From Pelagibacterium halotolerans B2 (GTDB lineage Bacteria; Pseudomonadota; Alphaproteobacteria; Rhizobiales; Devosiaceae), in contig NC_016078.1 of the NCBI RefSeq assembly GCF_000230555.1, positions 124,001-188,000 on the forward strand: DNA of 64,000 nucleotides, in the 5' to 3' direction. Of this stretch, positions 43,266 through 51,853 are shown one piece after another. Position 1 is the stretch's first letter. The number at the start of each line of letters is the position of its first letter. Below the pieces are notes generated by a model that ran no database searches, was not told where the DNA came from, and saw only the letters and a list, made by a program, of their open reading frames with translations. The translations under genes and the position numbers were made by a program.

Positions 43266-43284
43266 ATAATACGCTTTGTATTAT
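43266..43284. promoter_or_regulatory. Inverted repeat in the promoter of the DapA-family gene
   Basis: ATAATAC and GTATTAT are separated by GCTTT. It lies 48-66 bp before the start codon and next to the GntR-type palindrome at 43287. The binder is unknown. Confidence 0.4.
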
Positions 43285-43286
43285 AG

Positions 43287-43296
43287 TTGTCGACAA
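43287..43296. promoter_or_regulatory. Proposed GntR operator before the DapA-family gene
   Basis: TTGTCGACAA, a perfect palindrome. Its core TGTCGACA recurs at 44151-44158 between the GntR gene and the dehydrogenase gene. Confidence 0.55.
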
Positions 43297-43346
43297 AAAT
43301 CTTGTTCGCGCACGTTTGGGATGCCGAACTCGCATTCGATCTGCTG

Positions 43347-44078
43347 CTACAAAGACATCTGGGCGTTTAGGCGCTTGTCGGCGGTGATGTAGGACTGAAT
43401 CTGGGTGACAATCTGCTCCGCATGAGCGCTGGCCAGCCGATCGGCCTCATCGACATCCCGAGCCGCGATCGCCGCGATCATCTGGTCATGCTCGATAACG
43501 TATTTGCGCGGCAGATCGTCGTTGAAGGAGGAATAGTAAAGCCGCAGGAGTCGCCGATTCTCGTCGAGCAGCCTTGTAAAGAGTTCGGTATAGTAGCTGT
43601 TCCCACCCGCCCGAGCGATTTCGAGGTGAAAATCGCGGTTGGTTGCGATCAGGGCGAGCGCGTCGCGCGCTTGCACTGCGCGCGTAAACTCTTCCTGCTT
43701 GGCCTGCATTCGGACGATATCGTCAGCGTGGTGATGACCGGCGGCCAGCCTCGTGGTGACCCGGTACATCAGCGTTAGTGCATCGAAAAATTGGGGCAGG
43801 TGGAGAAAGTCTATGTTGGAAACGATCGTCGCCCGGTTCGGTAGGGTGGTGATCAATCCTTCGACAGAGAGGCGAACGAGAGCTTCGCGGATCGGTGTGC
43901 GTGAAAGCGCGAACCGTTCGGCCAGTTGCAACTCGTCCATTGGACTGCCGGGAGCCAGCTTGAGATCGATGATCTCGTTGCGCAGAATCTTGTGAACATG
44001 GCTGGAACCTGACCCGCGTTTGGGGGTGCCGGTGCTTTCAGGTTTTCTTTCGACGGTCTCTTTGACCATGCCATCCAT
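43347..44078 (-). CDS. GntR-family (FCD) transcriptional regulator of the hydroxyproline cluster
   Basis: The 243-residue protein has the GntR winged helix (HKILRNEIIDLKLAPGSPMDELQLAERFALSRTPIREALVRLSVEGLITTLPNRATIV) and an FCD-type all-helical effector domain with histidines and acidic residues for metal binding (FHLEIARAGGN, RKYVIEHDQMIAAIAARD). It is divergent from the FAD dehydrogenase gene and upstream of the DapA-type gene. The shared TGTCGACA palindromes point to control of both sides. Confidence 0.88.
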   Translation of the reverse strand: MDGMVKETVERKPESTGTPKRGSGSSHVHKILRNEIIDLKLAPGSPMDELQLAERFALSRTPIREALVRLSVEGLITTLPNRATIVSNIDFLHLPQFFDALTLMYRVTTRLAAGHHHADDIVRMQAKQEEFTRAVQARDALALIATNRDFHLEIARAGGNSYYTELFTRLLDENRRLLRLYYSSFNDDLPRKYVIEHDQMIAAIAARDVDEADRLASAHAEQIVTQIQSYITADKRLNAQMSL

Positions 44079-44150
44079 CCCTTTTCCTTGTGTTCATTCA
44101 TAAGGATCGATGAGCACACGGGGAAGAGTGTCGATAGTTAATATTTTCTG

Positions 44151-44158
44151 TGTCGACA
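44151..44158. promoter_or_regulatory. Proposed GntR operator between regulator and dehydrogenase genes
   Basis: TGTCGACA palindrome within TTTTCTGTGTCGACAGA, 54 bp before the dehydrogenase ATG and 72 bp before the regulator start. It shares its core with 43287-43296. Confidence 0.5.
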
Positions 44159-44212
44159 GAGAACTTGCTCATGGCTATACACGCTGTTGTGCTGAACAGG
44201 GATCGGGTTGCC

Positions 44213-45445
44213 ATGCGCGTCGCAGTAATCGGAGCAGGGATCATCGGCGTGACCGCTGCGCTGGCCCTGACCGAACGCGGACACGCGGTAACGATATTCG
44301 ACCGTCAGGGCGTGGCCTCGGGGGCCTCAGGTGGCAATGCCGGCGCATTTGCCTTTGCCGATGTCATCCCGCTCGCAACGCCAGGCATCATCAAAAAGGC
44401 ACCCGCCTGGCTTTTCGATCCCAACGGGCCGCTTTCCATTCCTCCCGCCTATGCACTAAAGATCGCGCCTTGGCTCCTGGCTTTCTTTAAGGCGAGCTTG
44501 CCCGCCCGCTACCGTGCCGCGGTCGCGGCGCAAGGCGCCCTGATGGACCATTCCGCTGCCGCCCTCGAGCGTCTGGTGAAAACCTGCGATCTTGAAGGAT
44601 TGCTGCGCCGCGAGGGGCAGTTGCAACTCTATGAGGGCGAGCACGAATTCAGGGCCAGCCTTCCTGGTTGGCAAGAGCGGCGTGTCGTCGGTGTCAAATT
44701 CGATCTTCTCGAAGGCCCCGAAGCGATTGCTGAAATCCAGCCCGGCCTTGCTCGCCGCTTTACCCATGCAGGGTTCACCCCCGACTGGAAGAACGTCACT
44801 GACCCCGCGGTCTGGACTGAAGCGATTGCTGAAATTGCGTTGACCCGTGGTGCAACGCTGATCAGGTCGGAAATTACGACCATCAGGCCCACCGAGACCG
44901 GTATGGAACTGATAGGTCCGGGCGAAAATTCCACCTTCGACCGCGTAGTTGTTGCGGCGGGCGCTCATTCGGGCGGGTTGACGCAGCAACTGGGCCTAAA
45001 TCTCCCGCTCGAAACCGAGCGCGGCTACAATGTGTCCCTCCCCGAAGGTGCTTTCGATCTGCGCACGCACCTGACTTTTGCCGGGCATGGATTCGTCGTC
45101 AGCCGCATCGGGGATGGCATCCGCGTCGGTGGAGGCGTCGAACTCGGGGGGCTCGAACTTGCACCCCGAATGGGCCGCGCCGATGCCCTGCTGGCCAAGG
45201 CAGCACGCTTTCTGCCCGAGCTCAGGACTGCGGGTGGGCGCCGCTGGATGGGGTTCCGCCCCTCCATGCCCGACAGCCTGCCGGTTATCGATGTTGCACC
45301 GGGCAATCCTCGTGTCATTCTGGCGTTCGGTCATGGGCATCTGGGGCTTACGCAATCGGCAGGAACCGCAGAAATTGTCGCCGATCTTGTCGACGATGCG
45401 CCGCCGGCCATCGACATGGCGCCGTTTAGGGCAACCCGTTTTTGA
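44213..45445 (+). CDS. FAD-dependent D-amino-acid dehydrogenase, likely cis-4-hydroxy-D-proline dehydrogenase (DadA family)
   Basis: The start is the ATG at 44213. The 410-residue protein opens with the FAD-binding fold RVAVIGAGIIGVTAALALTERGHAVTIFDRQGVASGASGGNAG, then FDRVVVAAGAHSGGLTQQLGLNLPLETERGYNV and GRRWMGFRPSMPDSLPVIDVAPGNPRVILAFGHGHLGLTQSAGTAEIVADLV, the DadA C-terminal pattern. It oxidises a D-imino or D-amino acid and passes electrons to the respiratory chain. It is followed 10 bp later by the epimerase gene, so cis-4-hydroxy-D-proline is the probable substrate. Confidence 0.82.
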   Translation: MRVAVIGAGIIGVTAALALTERGHAVTIFDRQGVASGASGGNAGAFAFADVIPLATPGIIKKAPAWLFDPNGPLSIPPAYALKIAPWLLAFFKASLPARYRAAVAAQGALMDHSAAALERLVKTCDLEGLLRREGQLQLYEGEHEFRASLPGWQERRVVGVKFDLLEGPEAIAEIQPGLARRFTHAGFTPDWKNVTDPAVWTEAIAEIALTRGATLIRSEITTIRPTETGMELIGPGENSTFDRVVVAAGAHSGGLTQQLGLNLPLETERGYNVSLPEGAFDLRTHLTFAGHGFVVSRIGDGIRVGGGVELGGLELAPRMGRADALLAKAARFLPELRTAGGRRWMGFRPSMPDSLPVIDVAPGNPRVILAFGHGHLGLTQSAGTAEIVADLVDDAPPAIDMAPFRATRF

Positions 45446-45455
45446 GAAGAGCTTG

Positions 45456-46457
45456 ATGAGCCAGCATACATTCCAATGCATCGACGGACACACCTGCGGC
45501 AATCCGGTGCGCCTTGTGACGGGCGGAGCACCCATGCTCAAGGGCGATACCATGCTGGAAAGGCGCGCGCACTTTCTGGCCGAATATGACTGGATCCGTA
45601 CCGGGCTGATGTTCGAGCCGCGCGGCCATGACATGATGTCGGGCTCCATCCTTTATCCGCCCACCCGTCCCGATTGCGAAGTGGCGGTATTGTTTATCGA
45701 AACGTCGGGCTGCCTGCCTATGTGTGGCCACGGGACCATCGGCACCATCACGATGGCCATCGAGAACGGGCTCATAAATCCGCGAGAGCCGGGCAGATTG
45801 TCGATCGAAACCCCGGCAGGCAAGGTTGATATCACCTATCGTCAGGAGGACCGGTTCGTCGAGGAAGTGCGCCTGACCAATGTCGCCTCATTCCTCCACG
45901 CCGAAGGATTGACCGCCGAGATTGAGGGCTTTGGGGAGCTTGTTGTCGATGTGGCCTATGGCGGCAACTTCTATGCGATCGTCGAATCGCAAAAGCTGTT
46001 TCGCGACATGGCTGATTTCACCGCCGCCGAGCTCATCGGGCTGTCTCCGAAATTGCGTGCCGCGCTTAACGAAAAATATGAGTTCGTCCATCCCGAGCAT
46101 CCGCAAATCAGCGGGCTGAGCCACATCCAATGGACCGGACAGCCGACCCGGCCCGGAGCCACGGCCCGCAACGCCGTCTTTTACGGCGACAAGGCGATTG
46201 ACCGATCCCCATGCGGCACCGGCACGTCGGCGCGCATGGCGCAGCTTGTTGCAAAGGGCAAGCTCAATATTGGCGACGAATTCGTCCACGAAAGCATCAT
46301 CGGCTCACTTTTCAACGGGCGCGTCGAAGCAGCGGCGCAAGTAGGAGAAACCCAAGCGATCGTTCCCTCAATCGGAGGTTGGGCGCGTCAGACCGGGTTC
46401 AATACCATCTTCATCGACGACCGGGACCCCTATGCGCACGGCTTCACTGTGATTTAA
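45456..46457 (+). CDS. 4-hydroxyproline 2-epimerase (proline racemase family)
   Basis: The start is the ATG at 45456 with AGAAGAG upstream. The 333-residue protein begins FQCIDGHTCGNPVRLVTGG. It has both catalytic cysteines, in LPMCGHGTIG (Cys90) and DRSPCGTGTSARMAQL. The Cys/Cys pair marks racemases and epimerases; trans-3-hydroxyproline dehydratases have Thr at the second site. The G-N-P-V-R-L start and size fit the hydroxyproline epimerase subgroup. It converts trans-4-hydroxy-L-proline to cis-4-hydroxy-D-proline, the substrate of the enzyme before it. Confidence 0.88.
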   Translation: MSQHTFQCIDGHTCGNPVRLVTGGAPMLKGDTMLERRAHFLAEYDWIRTGLMFEPRGHDMMSGSILYPPTRPDCEVAVLFIETSGCLPMCGHGTIGTITMAIENGLINPREPGRLSIETPAGKVDITYRQEDRFVEEVRLTNVASFLHAEGLTAEIEGFGELVVDVAYGGNFYAIVESQKLFRDMADFTAAELIGLSPKLRAALNEKYEFVHPEHPQISGLSHIQWTGQPTRPGATARNAVFYGDKAIDRSPCGTGTSARMAQLVAKGKLNIGDEFVHESIIGSLFNGRVEAAAQVGETQAIVPSIGGWARQTGFNTIFIDDRDPYAHGFTVI

Positions 46458-46474
46458 GGTCCTTGGCCGGCTTC

Positions 46475-47377
46475 TCACACCGCCAGCGACTTTGTCGGAC
46501 GCGGTGCGCCACCAATCGATTGAACCGATAGCGATCCGGCCGCGATGCCCGCATCGAGGCAGTCACCAAGCGGGCGTCCTGCCAGATAGGCGTCGATCAG
46601 TCCGGCGTTAAAGGCATCGCCGGCCCCGGTCGTATCGACCACATGAACTTTTGGAGCCCTTGCCGATAGCCGGATCGTACCTGCACCGAGTAGCCCACCG
46701 GCGCCGCCGCATTTGATCGCGACCACGGGAAAATATGCGGTCAGGACTTCCAGCGCTTCGGTCACGTCGGGTTTGCCCGTGATGGCGATGGCCTCTTCGG
46801 CATTGGGGAGAAAAATATCCACGCCGGTGCAAGCTTCGAGCAGACCCGGCTTGCTGATGAGAGTTTCATCCCAACTGGGGTCGAGCGCCACAGCGAGCCC
46901 GGCCGCCTTGGCCTGTGAAACGAGATCGGGCTGGTCGGCAAGCGTTGCATATTCGGCTATGTGCAAAAGTGCGGCCCGTTCCCACGTCAGCGCATTTGCA
47001 AACTGTGCAGGAATCGACCGGCCCGCCCTGCAGGAAAGGAATGCCCGATCTTCGGCGCCGGTCATCACAACGGTGACCTGCGGTCCGGCATCGGCCCTGC
47101 GCTCGATAAAGCCCAGGTCGATGCCGCTTGTCTCCAGTTGCGGCGCCAGCACCTCGGACAACGGATCGGTGCCATACGAGGCAAGCAGGGCTGCTGGGCG
47201 GCCCAGTTGGATCAAATGGGCAGCAGCGATGAAGGCGCCCCCACCCAGCACCGGGTGCATGGAACGTGCAAAAACCTCCCGGCCCATTTGCGGCATGCCT
47301 GAGAGCTCGGCGAAAACAAGGTCGCAATAGATGCGGCCGACGCTGACGACAGCGTCGCGCGGCGATTTCAGATTCAT
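46475..47377 (-). CDS. PfkB-family sugar kinase
   Basis: The 300-residue ribokinase-type protein has the N-terminal VSVGRIYCDLVF and GGGAFIAAAHLIQLGRPAALLASYGTD, and the C-terminal signature VVDTTGAGDAFNAGLIDAYLAG with the catalytic Asp. It phosphorylates a sugar or sugar-like imported molecule. Its start overlaps the stop of the ABC ATPase gene (ATGA), placing it at the end of the ROK-regulated operon. Confidence 0.88.
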   Translation of the reverse strand: MNLKSPRDAVVSVGRIYCDLVFAELSGMPQMGREVFARSMHPVLGGGAFIAAAHLIQLGRPAALLASYGTDPLSEVLAPQLETSGIDLGFIERRADAGPQVTVVMTGAEDRAFLSCRAGRSIPAQFANALTWERAALLHIAEYATLADQPDLVSQAKAAGLAVALDPSWDETLISKPGLLEACTGVDIFLPNAEEAIAITGKPDVTEALEVLTAYFPVVAIKCGGAGGLLGAGTIRLSARAPKVHVVDTTGAGDAFNAGLIDAYLAGRPLGDCLDAGIAAGSLSVQSIGGAPRPTKSLAV

Positions 47378-48447
47378 AGACGCCCCAGGGCTTTTTCGCT
47401 CTCGGCGTCGAAAAGATAAAGACTGCCCGGCGCGGCCCAGGCCGTAACGATGCTGTCGACCGCTGGCAAAAGCTTGCTTGGCGCGGTGGCGATCGCCGAG
47501 GATCCGGCTATATCGAGATGCACAAGCGTTTCCGAGCCCAAAGGCTCAACGGCGGTCACCTTGCCCTCGAATGCCAGGGCAGCATTGTCCGGCGCCTCTC
47601 CCACCAGCAGGTCATGAGGTCTCACACCGACTAGGACATTGCCCGAGCCGGTCGCTGGTAATGTGCCTTTGATCTTGGCGCCTGCGGCCGTCAGGCCGTC
47701 CCCCGAGGCCGTTCCATCGATGAGATTCATGGACGGACTGCCGATGAACCGCGCTGTGAAAACATCGATCGGACTCTCGTAAAGCTCGGTCGGCGTGCCG
47801 ACTTGAAGGATCAGCCCATCGCGCATCACAACGATCCGGTCGGCCATTGTCATGGCTTCGATCTGGTCGTGCGTGACATAGACGATGGTCGTTCCAAGCC
47901 GCTGGTGCAGGCGCTTGATCTCGATGCGCATCTGCGAGCGCAATTGTGCGTCGAGGTTGGACAGTGGCTCGTCGAAGAGGAACGCGGCCGGATCGCGCAC
48001 CATGGCGCGCCCGATAGCGACGCGCTGGCGTTGCCCGCCCGAGAGTGCCGCCGGACGGCGTTCGAGCAGATCCTCGAGCCCCAATATCTTGCCGGCTTCG
48101 GCAATGCGTTGCTGCTTTTCAGCCTTGGAAAGTTTGGAGGTATAAAGCCCGAACCCGATATTCTGACCCACCGTCATGTGGGGATATATCGCATAGTTCT
48201 GGAACACCATGGCGATGTTGCGCTGCTTGGGTTCGTACTGGTTGACGATGGTGTCACCGATCTTGAGCACGCCGCCGGAGATTTCCTCGAGCCCGGCAAT
48301 CATGCGCAGGGTCGTCGATTTCCCGCAGCCCGATGGCCCGACAAAGACAACGAACTCGCCATCGGCGATTTCGAGGTCGATGCCATGAACGGCGGTCACC
48401 TTGCCATAGCGCTTTACAAGGCCTTCCAACTGGATTTCTGCCATCAC
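47374..48447 (-). CDS. Sugar ABC transporter ATPase (UgpC/MalK type)
   Basis: The 357-residue protein has Walker A GPSGCGKST, signature LSGGQRQRVAIGRA, Walker B FLFDEPLSNLDA, YVTHDQIEAMTMADRIVVMRDG and a C-terminal TOBE region (VLVGVRPHDLLVGEA). It is similar to but distinct from the ATPase at 24357. It overlaps the stop of the ArgH-like gene by 4 nt and probably energises the permeases at 49950 and 50810. Confidence 0.92.
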   Translation of the reverse strand: MMAEIQLEGLVKRYGKVTAVHGIDLEIADGEFVVFVGPSGCGKSTTLRMIAGLEEISGGVLKIGDTIVNQYEPKQRNIAMVFQNYAIYPHMTVGQNIGFGLYTSKLSKAEKQQRIAEAGKILGLEDLLERRPAALSGGQRQRVAIGRAMVRDPAAFLFDEPLSNLDAQLRSQMRIEIKRLHQRLGTTIVYVTHDQIEAMTMADRIVVMRDGLILQVGTPTELYESPIDVFTARFIGSPSMNLIDGTASGDGLTAAGAKIKGTLPATGSGNVLVGVRPHDLLVGEAPDNAALAFEGKVTAVEPLGSETLVHLDIAGSSAIATAPSKLLPAVDSIVTAWAAPGSLYLFDAESEKALGRL

Positions 48448-49946
48448 GCCGCTCCTAAAAGTGCATTGAATTTATCGTTGAGTTCTTTGTGCGCGCTTTT
48501 CAGCGTTTCGGTGCGCCGGGCCGCCTGATCGAAGAACCCTCTGAGCTTCTGGCGATATCGACCAAGGGAGGCACGCAGCGCGGTGGGCGCCGGGCCGCCG
48601 AGCCGGTCGCGGACCGAAACGAAATGCCGCGCCGAGACCAGTTCGGCAAATCGTTCGGGTGAAAGGGTCGAAGCCCTCCCGGTTGCCGCTTCAAATGCGG
48701 ACGCAAAGGGCGCATACCCATCCTCGACAAGTGAGCCGTCCGCCGCGACCACCGCCTTTGCCACGGCTGCCGAGACTTCATGTGCCTGCCGGAAAGACAG
48801 ATCTTCGAGTCGGACGAGACTGTCGGCCAATTCGGTGATGGTAATGCAGGAGCGCTTGGTGTTGATATCCACCCGTTCGGGGTTGATCGAGACCTGCGCG
48901 ATCAGCGCGGTGAAAAGGTCGAGCACGCGATAGGCGGCATCGAACACCTGATAGCCCATGGCCTGGCTTTCCCCCTCGCTGTCGTTCATGTCGGTAAAAG
49001 GCGTGTTGTGCATGATATCGAGCATCGCCTTGGCGCGGCCATAGGTCTGGCTGGCCAGGTGGCGCAGGTGCTCGATGGGCACCGGATTGCGCTTTTGCGG
49101 CATGATCGATGAAATCTGGACCAGCGCATTGGGCACGTAGAGCTGGCCCACCTCAAAGCTCGACCAGACCTGAAAATCCTGGATGGGGCGCCCCAGATGG
49201 AGAAAGCTGAGCGCCATCGCGCCATAAATGCCGGTGATGTAATCGACCGACGCAATACAGCCATAGGAATTTTCCAGCGGACGGGCAAACCCGAGCAACT
49301 CGGCCACCCGCTCGCGGTCGATGGGGAAGCCCGAAGTGGTGATGGCTGCCGCTCCCATGGGCGAAAGATCGATCACCTCGATCGCGGATTCCACTTTTTC
49401 GATATCGCGGATCAGCACCTCGGCCATGGCGCCCAGATAATGCCCGAAGGTCGTCGGCTGGGCCGGCTGCCCGTGCGTGTAGGCAACGATCAGCGTTTCG
49501 GCTTCACGCTCTGCCGTCGAAAGAACGGCATCGAGCAGGACCCGCATCTTTTCGAGCAGCATCTCGGTGCGCGGCTTGAGCCCGAGCTTGAACAGCGTGT
49601 GATCGATGTCGTTGCGCGACCGGGAGGTGTGCAGTCGCCCGGCCAGATCGGGACCGAGGCGGGCCTTGAGATTCTTTTCGATCAGGAAGAAGAAGTCTTC
49701 GACCTCGCCGGTATAAACGAGAGTGTCGAGATCGATCTCGTCATCTATGGCAACCAGTGCTCTTGCGATCGAGGACGCTTGTTGGCGTGTGAGGATGCCG
49801 GTTTCGGCCAGCATGACCAGATGCGCCCTGTCGATGGCCCTGAACCCGTCGGCGTGATGATCCTTGGCGCCGTCGAAAAGCGGGCGCAGCACGGTCTCCT
49901 TGTAAACGGGATCGGGAAAAACGCTCGTATCTCTCATTGAGGCCAT
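48444..49946 (-). CDS. Argininosuccinate-lyase-like protein inside a sugar import operon
   Basis: The 500-residue protein belongs to the fumarase/aspartase superfamily. It has HTSRSRNDIDHTLFKLGLK, AYTHGQPAQPTTFGHYLGAM, QISSIMPQKRNPVPIEHLRHLAS (the flexible signature loop) and NDSEGESQAMGYQVFDAAYRVLDL. True argininosuccinate lyases have about 460 residues, GSS in the loop and an AQPISFAH-type stretch; here the loop reads ISS and the protein is longer at both ends. As it sits between permease and ATPase genes with coupled starts, a catabolic C-N lyase on an imported compound is more likely than arginine synthesis. AAGGG lies 9 nt before the ATG. Confidence 0.82.
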   Translation of the reverse strand: MASMRDTSVFPDPVYKETVLRPLFDGAKDHHADGFRAIDRAHLVMLAETGILTRQQASSIARALVAIDDEIDLDTLVYTGEVEDFFFLIEKNLKARLGPDLAGRLHTSRSRNDIDHTLFKLGLKPRTEMLLEKMRVLLDAVLSTAEREAETLIVAYTHGQPAQPTTFGHYLGAMAEVLIRDIEKVESAIEVIDLSPMGAAAITTSGFPIDRERVAELLGFARPLENSYGCIASVDYITGIYGAMALSFLHLGRPIQDFQVWSSFEVGQLYVPNALVQISSIMPQKRNPVPIEHLRHLASQTYGRAKAMLDIMHNTPFTDMNDSEGESQAMGYQVFDAAYRVLDLFTALIAQVSINPERVDINTKRSCITITELADSLVRLEDLSFRQAHEVSAAVAKAVVAADGSLVEDGYAPFASAFEAATGRASTLSPERFAELVSARHFVSVRDRLGGPAPTALRASLGRYRQKLRGFFDQAARRTETLKSAHKELNDKFNALLGAA

Positions 49947-49949
49947 CGA

Positions 49950-50810
49950 TCAGCCCTTCAAACCGGCAAGCATCACACCGCGCACGATGTAACGCTGCAG
50001 GACGAGGAACACCAAAAGGGTGGGAATGGTGGCCAGCGCGGCGCCGGTCATGATCATTTCCCATTGGATCGATTGCTCGACGGCAAAGCTCGAAAGTCCA
50101 ACCGGCAACGTGTAGAGCTCGCGGCTGTTGGTGACGATGAGCGGCCAGAAAAAAGCCGTCCAGTTTCCAAGGAAGGTAAAGATCGCCAAGGCGGATATTG
50201 CAGGCGCCACCATGGGCATGGCGATCTTCCACCAGATGGTGAATTCGTTCAGCCCGTCGACCCGCGCCGCTTCGAGGAAATCGTCAGGCACCGTTTCGAA
50301 GAATTGCTTCATCAGGAATGTGCCGAAGGCCGTCATCATGCCCGGGAACATGATGCCCCAATAGCTGTCGATCCAGCCCAGTTGCGCGCTCATCAGATAC
50401 CACGGGATCACCAGCATTTCGGTGGGGATCATCAGGGTAGATAGGATGGCGATGAAGATCAGGTAGCGCCCGCGGAACTGGAATTTGGCCAGAGTGTAGC
50501 CGACCAGCGAGTCGAAAAAGACGTTCGATAGGGTCACGCAGACTGCAACCAGCGTGGAATTGAAGAACCAGCGCATGAAGCGCCCGTCCGAAAGCACCTT
50601 CAGGTAATTGTCGAAAGTGGGTGCTGCCGGAATCAACCTCAGGTCGTAAACCTGTCCGGCCGTCTTCAGTGACGTTGAAAACATGAAGAGCAGGGGCGTT
50701 ATCATCAGCACCCCGCCGATAAACAGCAGTGTCCAGGTCAGGACCCGGCCCGGACGGATGGAGGCGCTGTTGAGCCTGAGTTCGGTGTTCGTGGCAGCGG
50801 TGGCAGTCAT
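49950..50810 (-). CDS. Sugar ABC transporter permease (MalG/UgpE type)
   Basis: The 286-residue protein has six membrane helices, MITPLLFMFSTSLKTAGQVYDLRLIPAAPTFDNYLKVL near the N-terminus and the EAA loop EAARVDGLNEFTIWWKIAMPMVAPA; it ends QRYIVRGVMLAGLKG, the usual MalG-type C-terminus. It starts with a TGATG junction on the preceding permease gene. Confidence 0.92.
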   Translation of the reverse strand: MTATAATNTELRLNSASIRPGRVLTWTLLFIGGVLMITPLLFMFSTSLKTAGQVYDLRLIPAAPTFDNYLKVLSDGRFMRWFFNSTLVAVCVTLSNVFFDSLVGYTLAKFQFRGRYLIFIAILSTLMIPTEMLVIPWYLMSAQLGWIDSYWGIMFPGMMTAFGTFLMKQFFETVPDDFLEAARVDGLNEFTIWWKIAMPMVAPAISALAIFTFLGNWTAFFWPLIVTNSRELYTLPVGLSSFAVEQSIQWEMIMTGAALATIPTLLVFLVLQRYIVRGVMLAGLKG

Positions 50811-51742
50811 CAGCGCGTCCTCAGAACCCAGAGCTGAAGCAGGGAAACGATGAGAAGGATGGTAAAGAGCACCACCGTCTGCGCCGCCGCATAGCCCATG
50901 TTGAAGGAAGAAAATGCAGTCTGGTAAATCATGAGAACCAGGGGCTTTGTTGTATTGAGCGGCCCGCCGGGGTCATTGCTTGTCATGTTGTAAACCTGAT
51001 CGAAAATCCGCAGAAAGCCGATCGAGGAAAAGACGACGAGGAACACAGTCGTCGGCTTGAGCAATGGAAGCGTGATCTTGCGCAGGATCGCCCATTCGCC
51101 CAGCCCGTCGATACGTGCGGCCTCGTAGTAGGTTTGAGGAATGGCCCTCAGGCCAGCCATGAATATGATGATCTGGAACCCCAGCCCCGCCCATATCGCG
51201 GTGACCATGATAGCGGGTAGGGCCTGTTCGGTGGATCGCAGGAAGGGCTGCGCCGGCAGGCCGGTGACGCCCAAAAAGCCGTTGATGATGCCGATTGGCG
51301 GGGGTTGGTAAAACCAGCGCCAAACCCAGGCCATTGCTGCAGCCGTGGTCAGGAACGGGAGAAAATAAAGCGCGCGGATGAAGCCGTGCATAAAGCGCAC
51401 GCGGTCGAGATAATAGGCAACCGCAAACGAGATGACGAGGCTGATCGGCGTGCCGATAATCAGATAAGCGAATGTATTGCGGAACACCTGCCAGAACAGG
51501 GGATCGTTATACAGCTTTGTGTAGTTCTCGATGCCGATGAATTGGGCCGGGCGTAGCAGGTCCCAATCGGTGAACGAGAGCCAGAAAGCCTGTACCGTGG
51601 GATAAAAACGGATAACGACATAAAATACCACGGGCAGAGCCAGGAAGGTCCAGACCCAGATCAGCCGCTTTTGTCCGATGCTGAGCCGGTTCCAGGTCCC
51701 TGATGGCTCCACGGTGCCACTTGCCGATACTGCCGAAGTCAT
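50810..51742 (-). CDS. Sugar ABC transporter permease (MalF/UgpA type)
   Basis: The 310-residue protein has six membrane helices, FYPTVQAFWLSFTDWDLL, IGIENYTKLYNDPLFWQVFRNTFAYLIIGTPISLV and the EAA loop EAARIDGLGEWAILRKITLPLLKPT. This is the standard partner for the MalG-type permease after it. It follows the binding-protein gene across a 111-bp gap with two hairpins. Confidence 0.92.
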   Translation of the reverse strand: MTSAVSASGTVEPSGTWNRLSIGQKRLIWVWTFLALPVVFYVVIRFYPTVQAFWLSFTDWDLLRPAQFIGIENYTKLYNDPLFWQVFRNTFAYLIIGTPISLVISFAVAYYLDRVRFMHGFIRALYFLPFLTTAAAMAWVWRWFYQPPPIGIINGFLGVTGLPAQPFLRSTEQALPAIMVTAIWAGLGFQIIIFMAGLRAIPQTYYEAARIDGLGEWAILRKITLPLLKPTTVFLVVFSSIGFLRIFDQVYNMTSNDPGGPLNTTKPLVLMIYQTAFSSFNMGYAAAQTVVLFTILLIVSLLQLWVLRTR

Positions 51743-51769
51743 CGCCTGCCACTCCTGCTGATTTGCCCA

Positions 51770-51844
51770 GGTGGGCCGGCCGGTCTGTTGTCCGGCCGGT
51801 TCACCTCTGAAGTCACAAGACTGGACCGGCAGTACACCGGTCCA
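51770..51844 (-). other. Two hairpins between binding-protein and permease genes
   Basis: On the minus strand the binding-protein stop is followed by TGGACCGG/CCGGTCCA with a 7-nt loop (51822-51844), then by a longer stem built on CCGGCCGG twice (51770-51805). There is no T-tract. In sugar operons such structures usually keep binding-protein mRNA in excess over permease mRNA. Confidence 0.6.
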
Positions 51845-51853
51845 ATCCCATTG

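Noticed and set aside
43266..43296. CRISPR-like or integrase attachment repeat
   Set aside because: Single short palindromes in a promoter region, with no spacers or integrase gene nearby.
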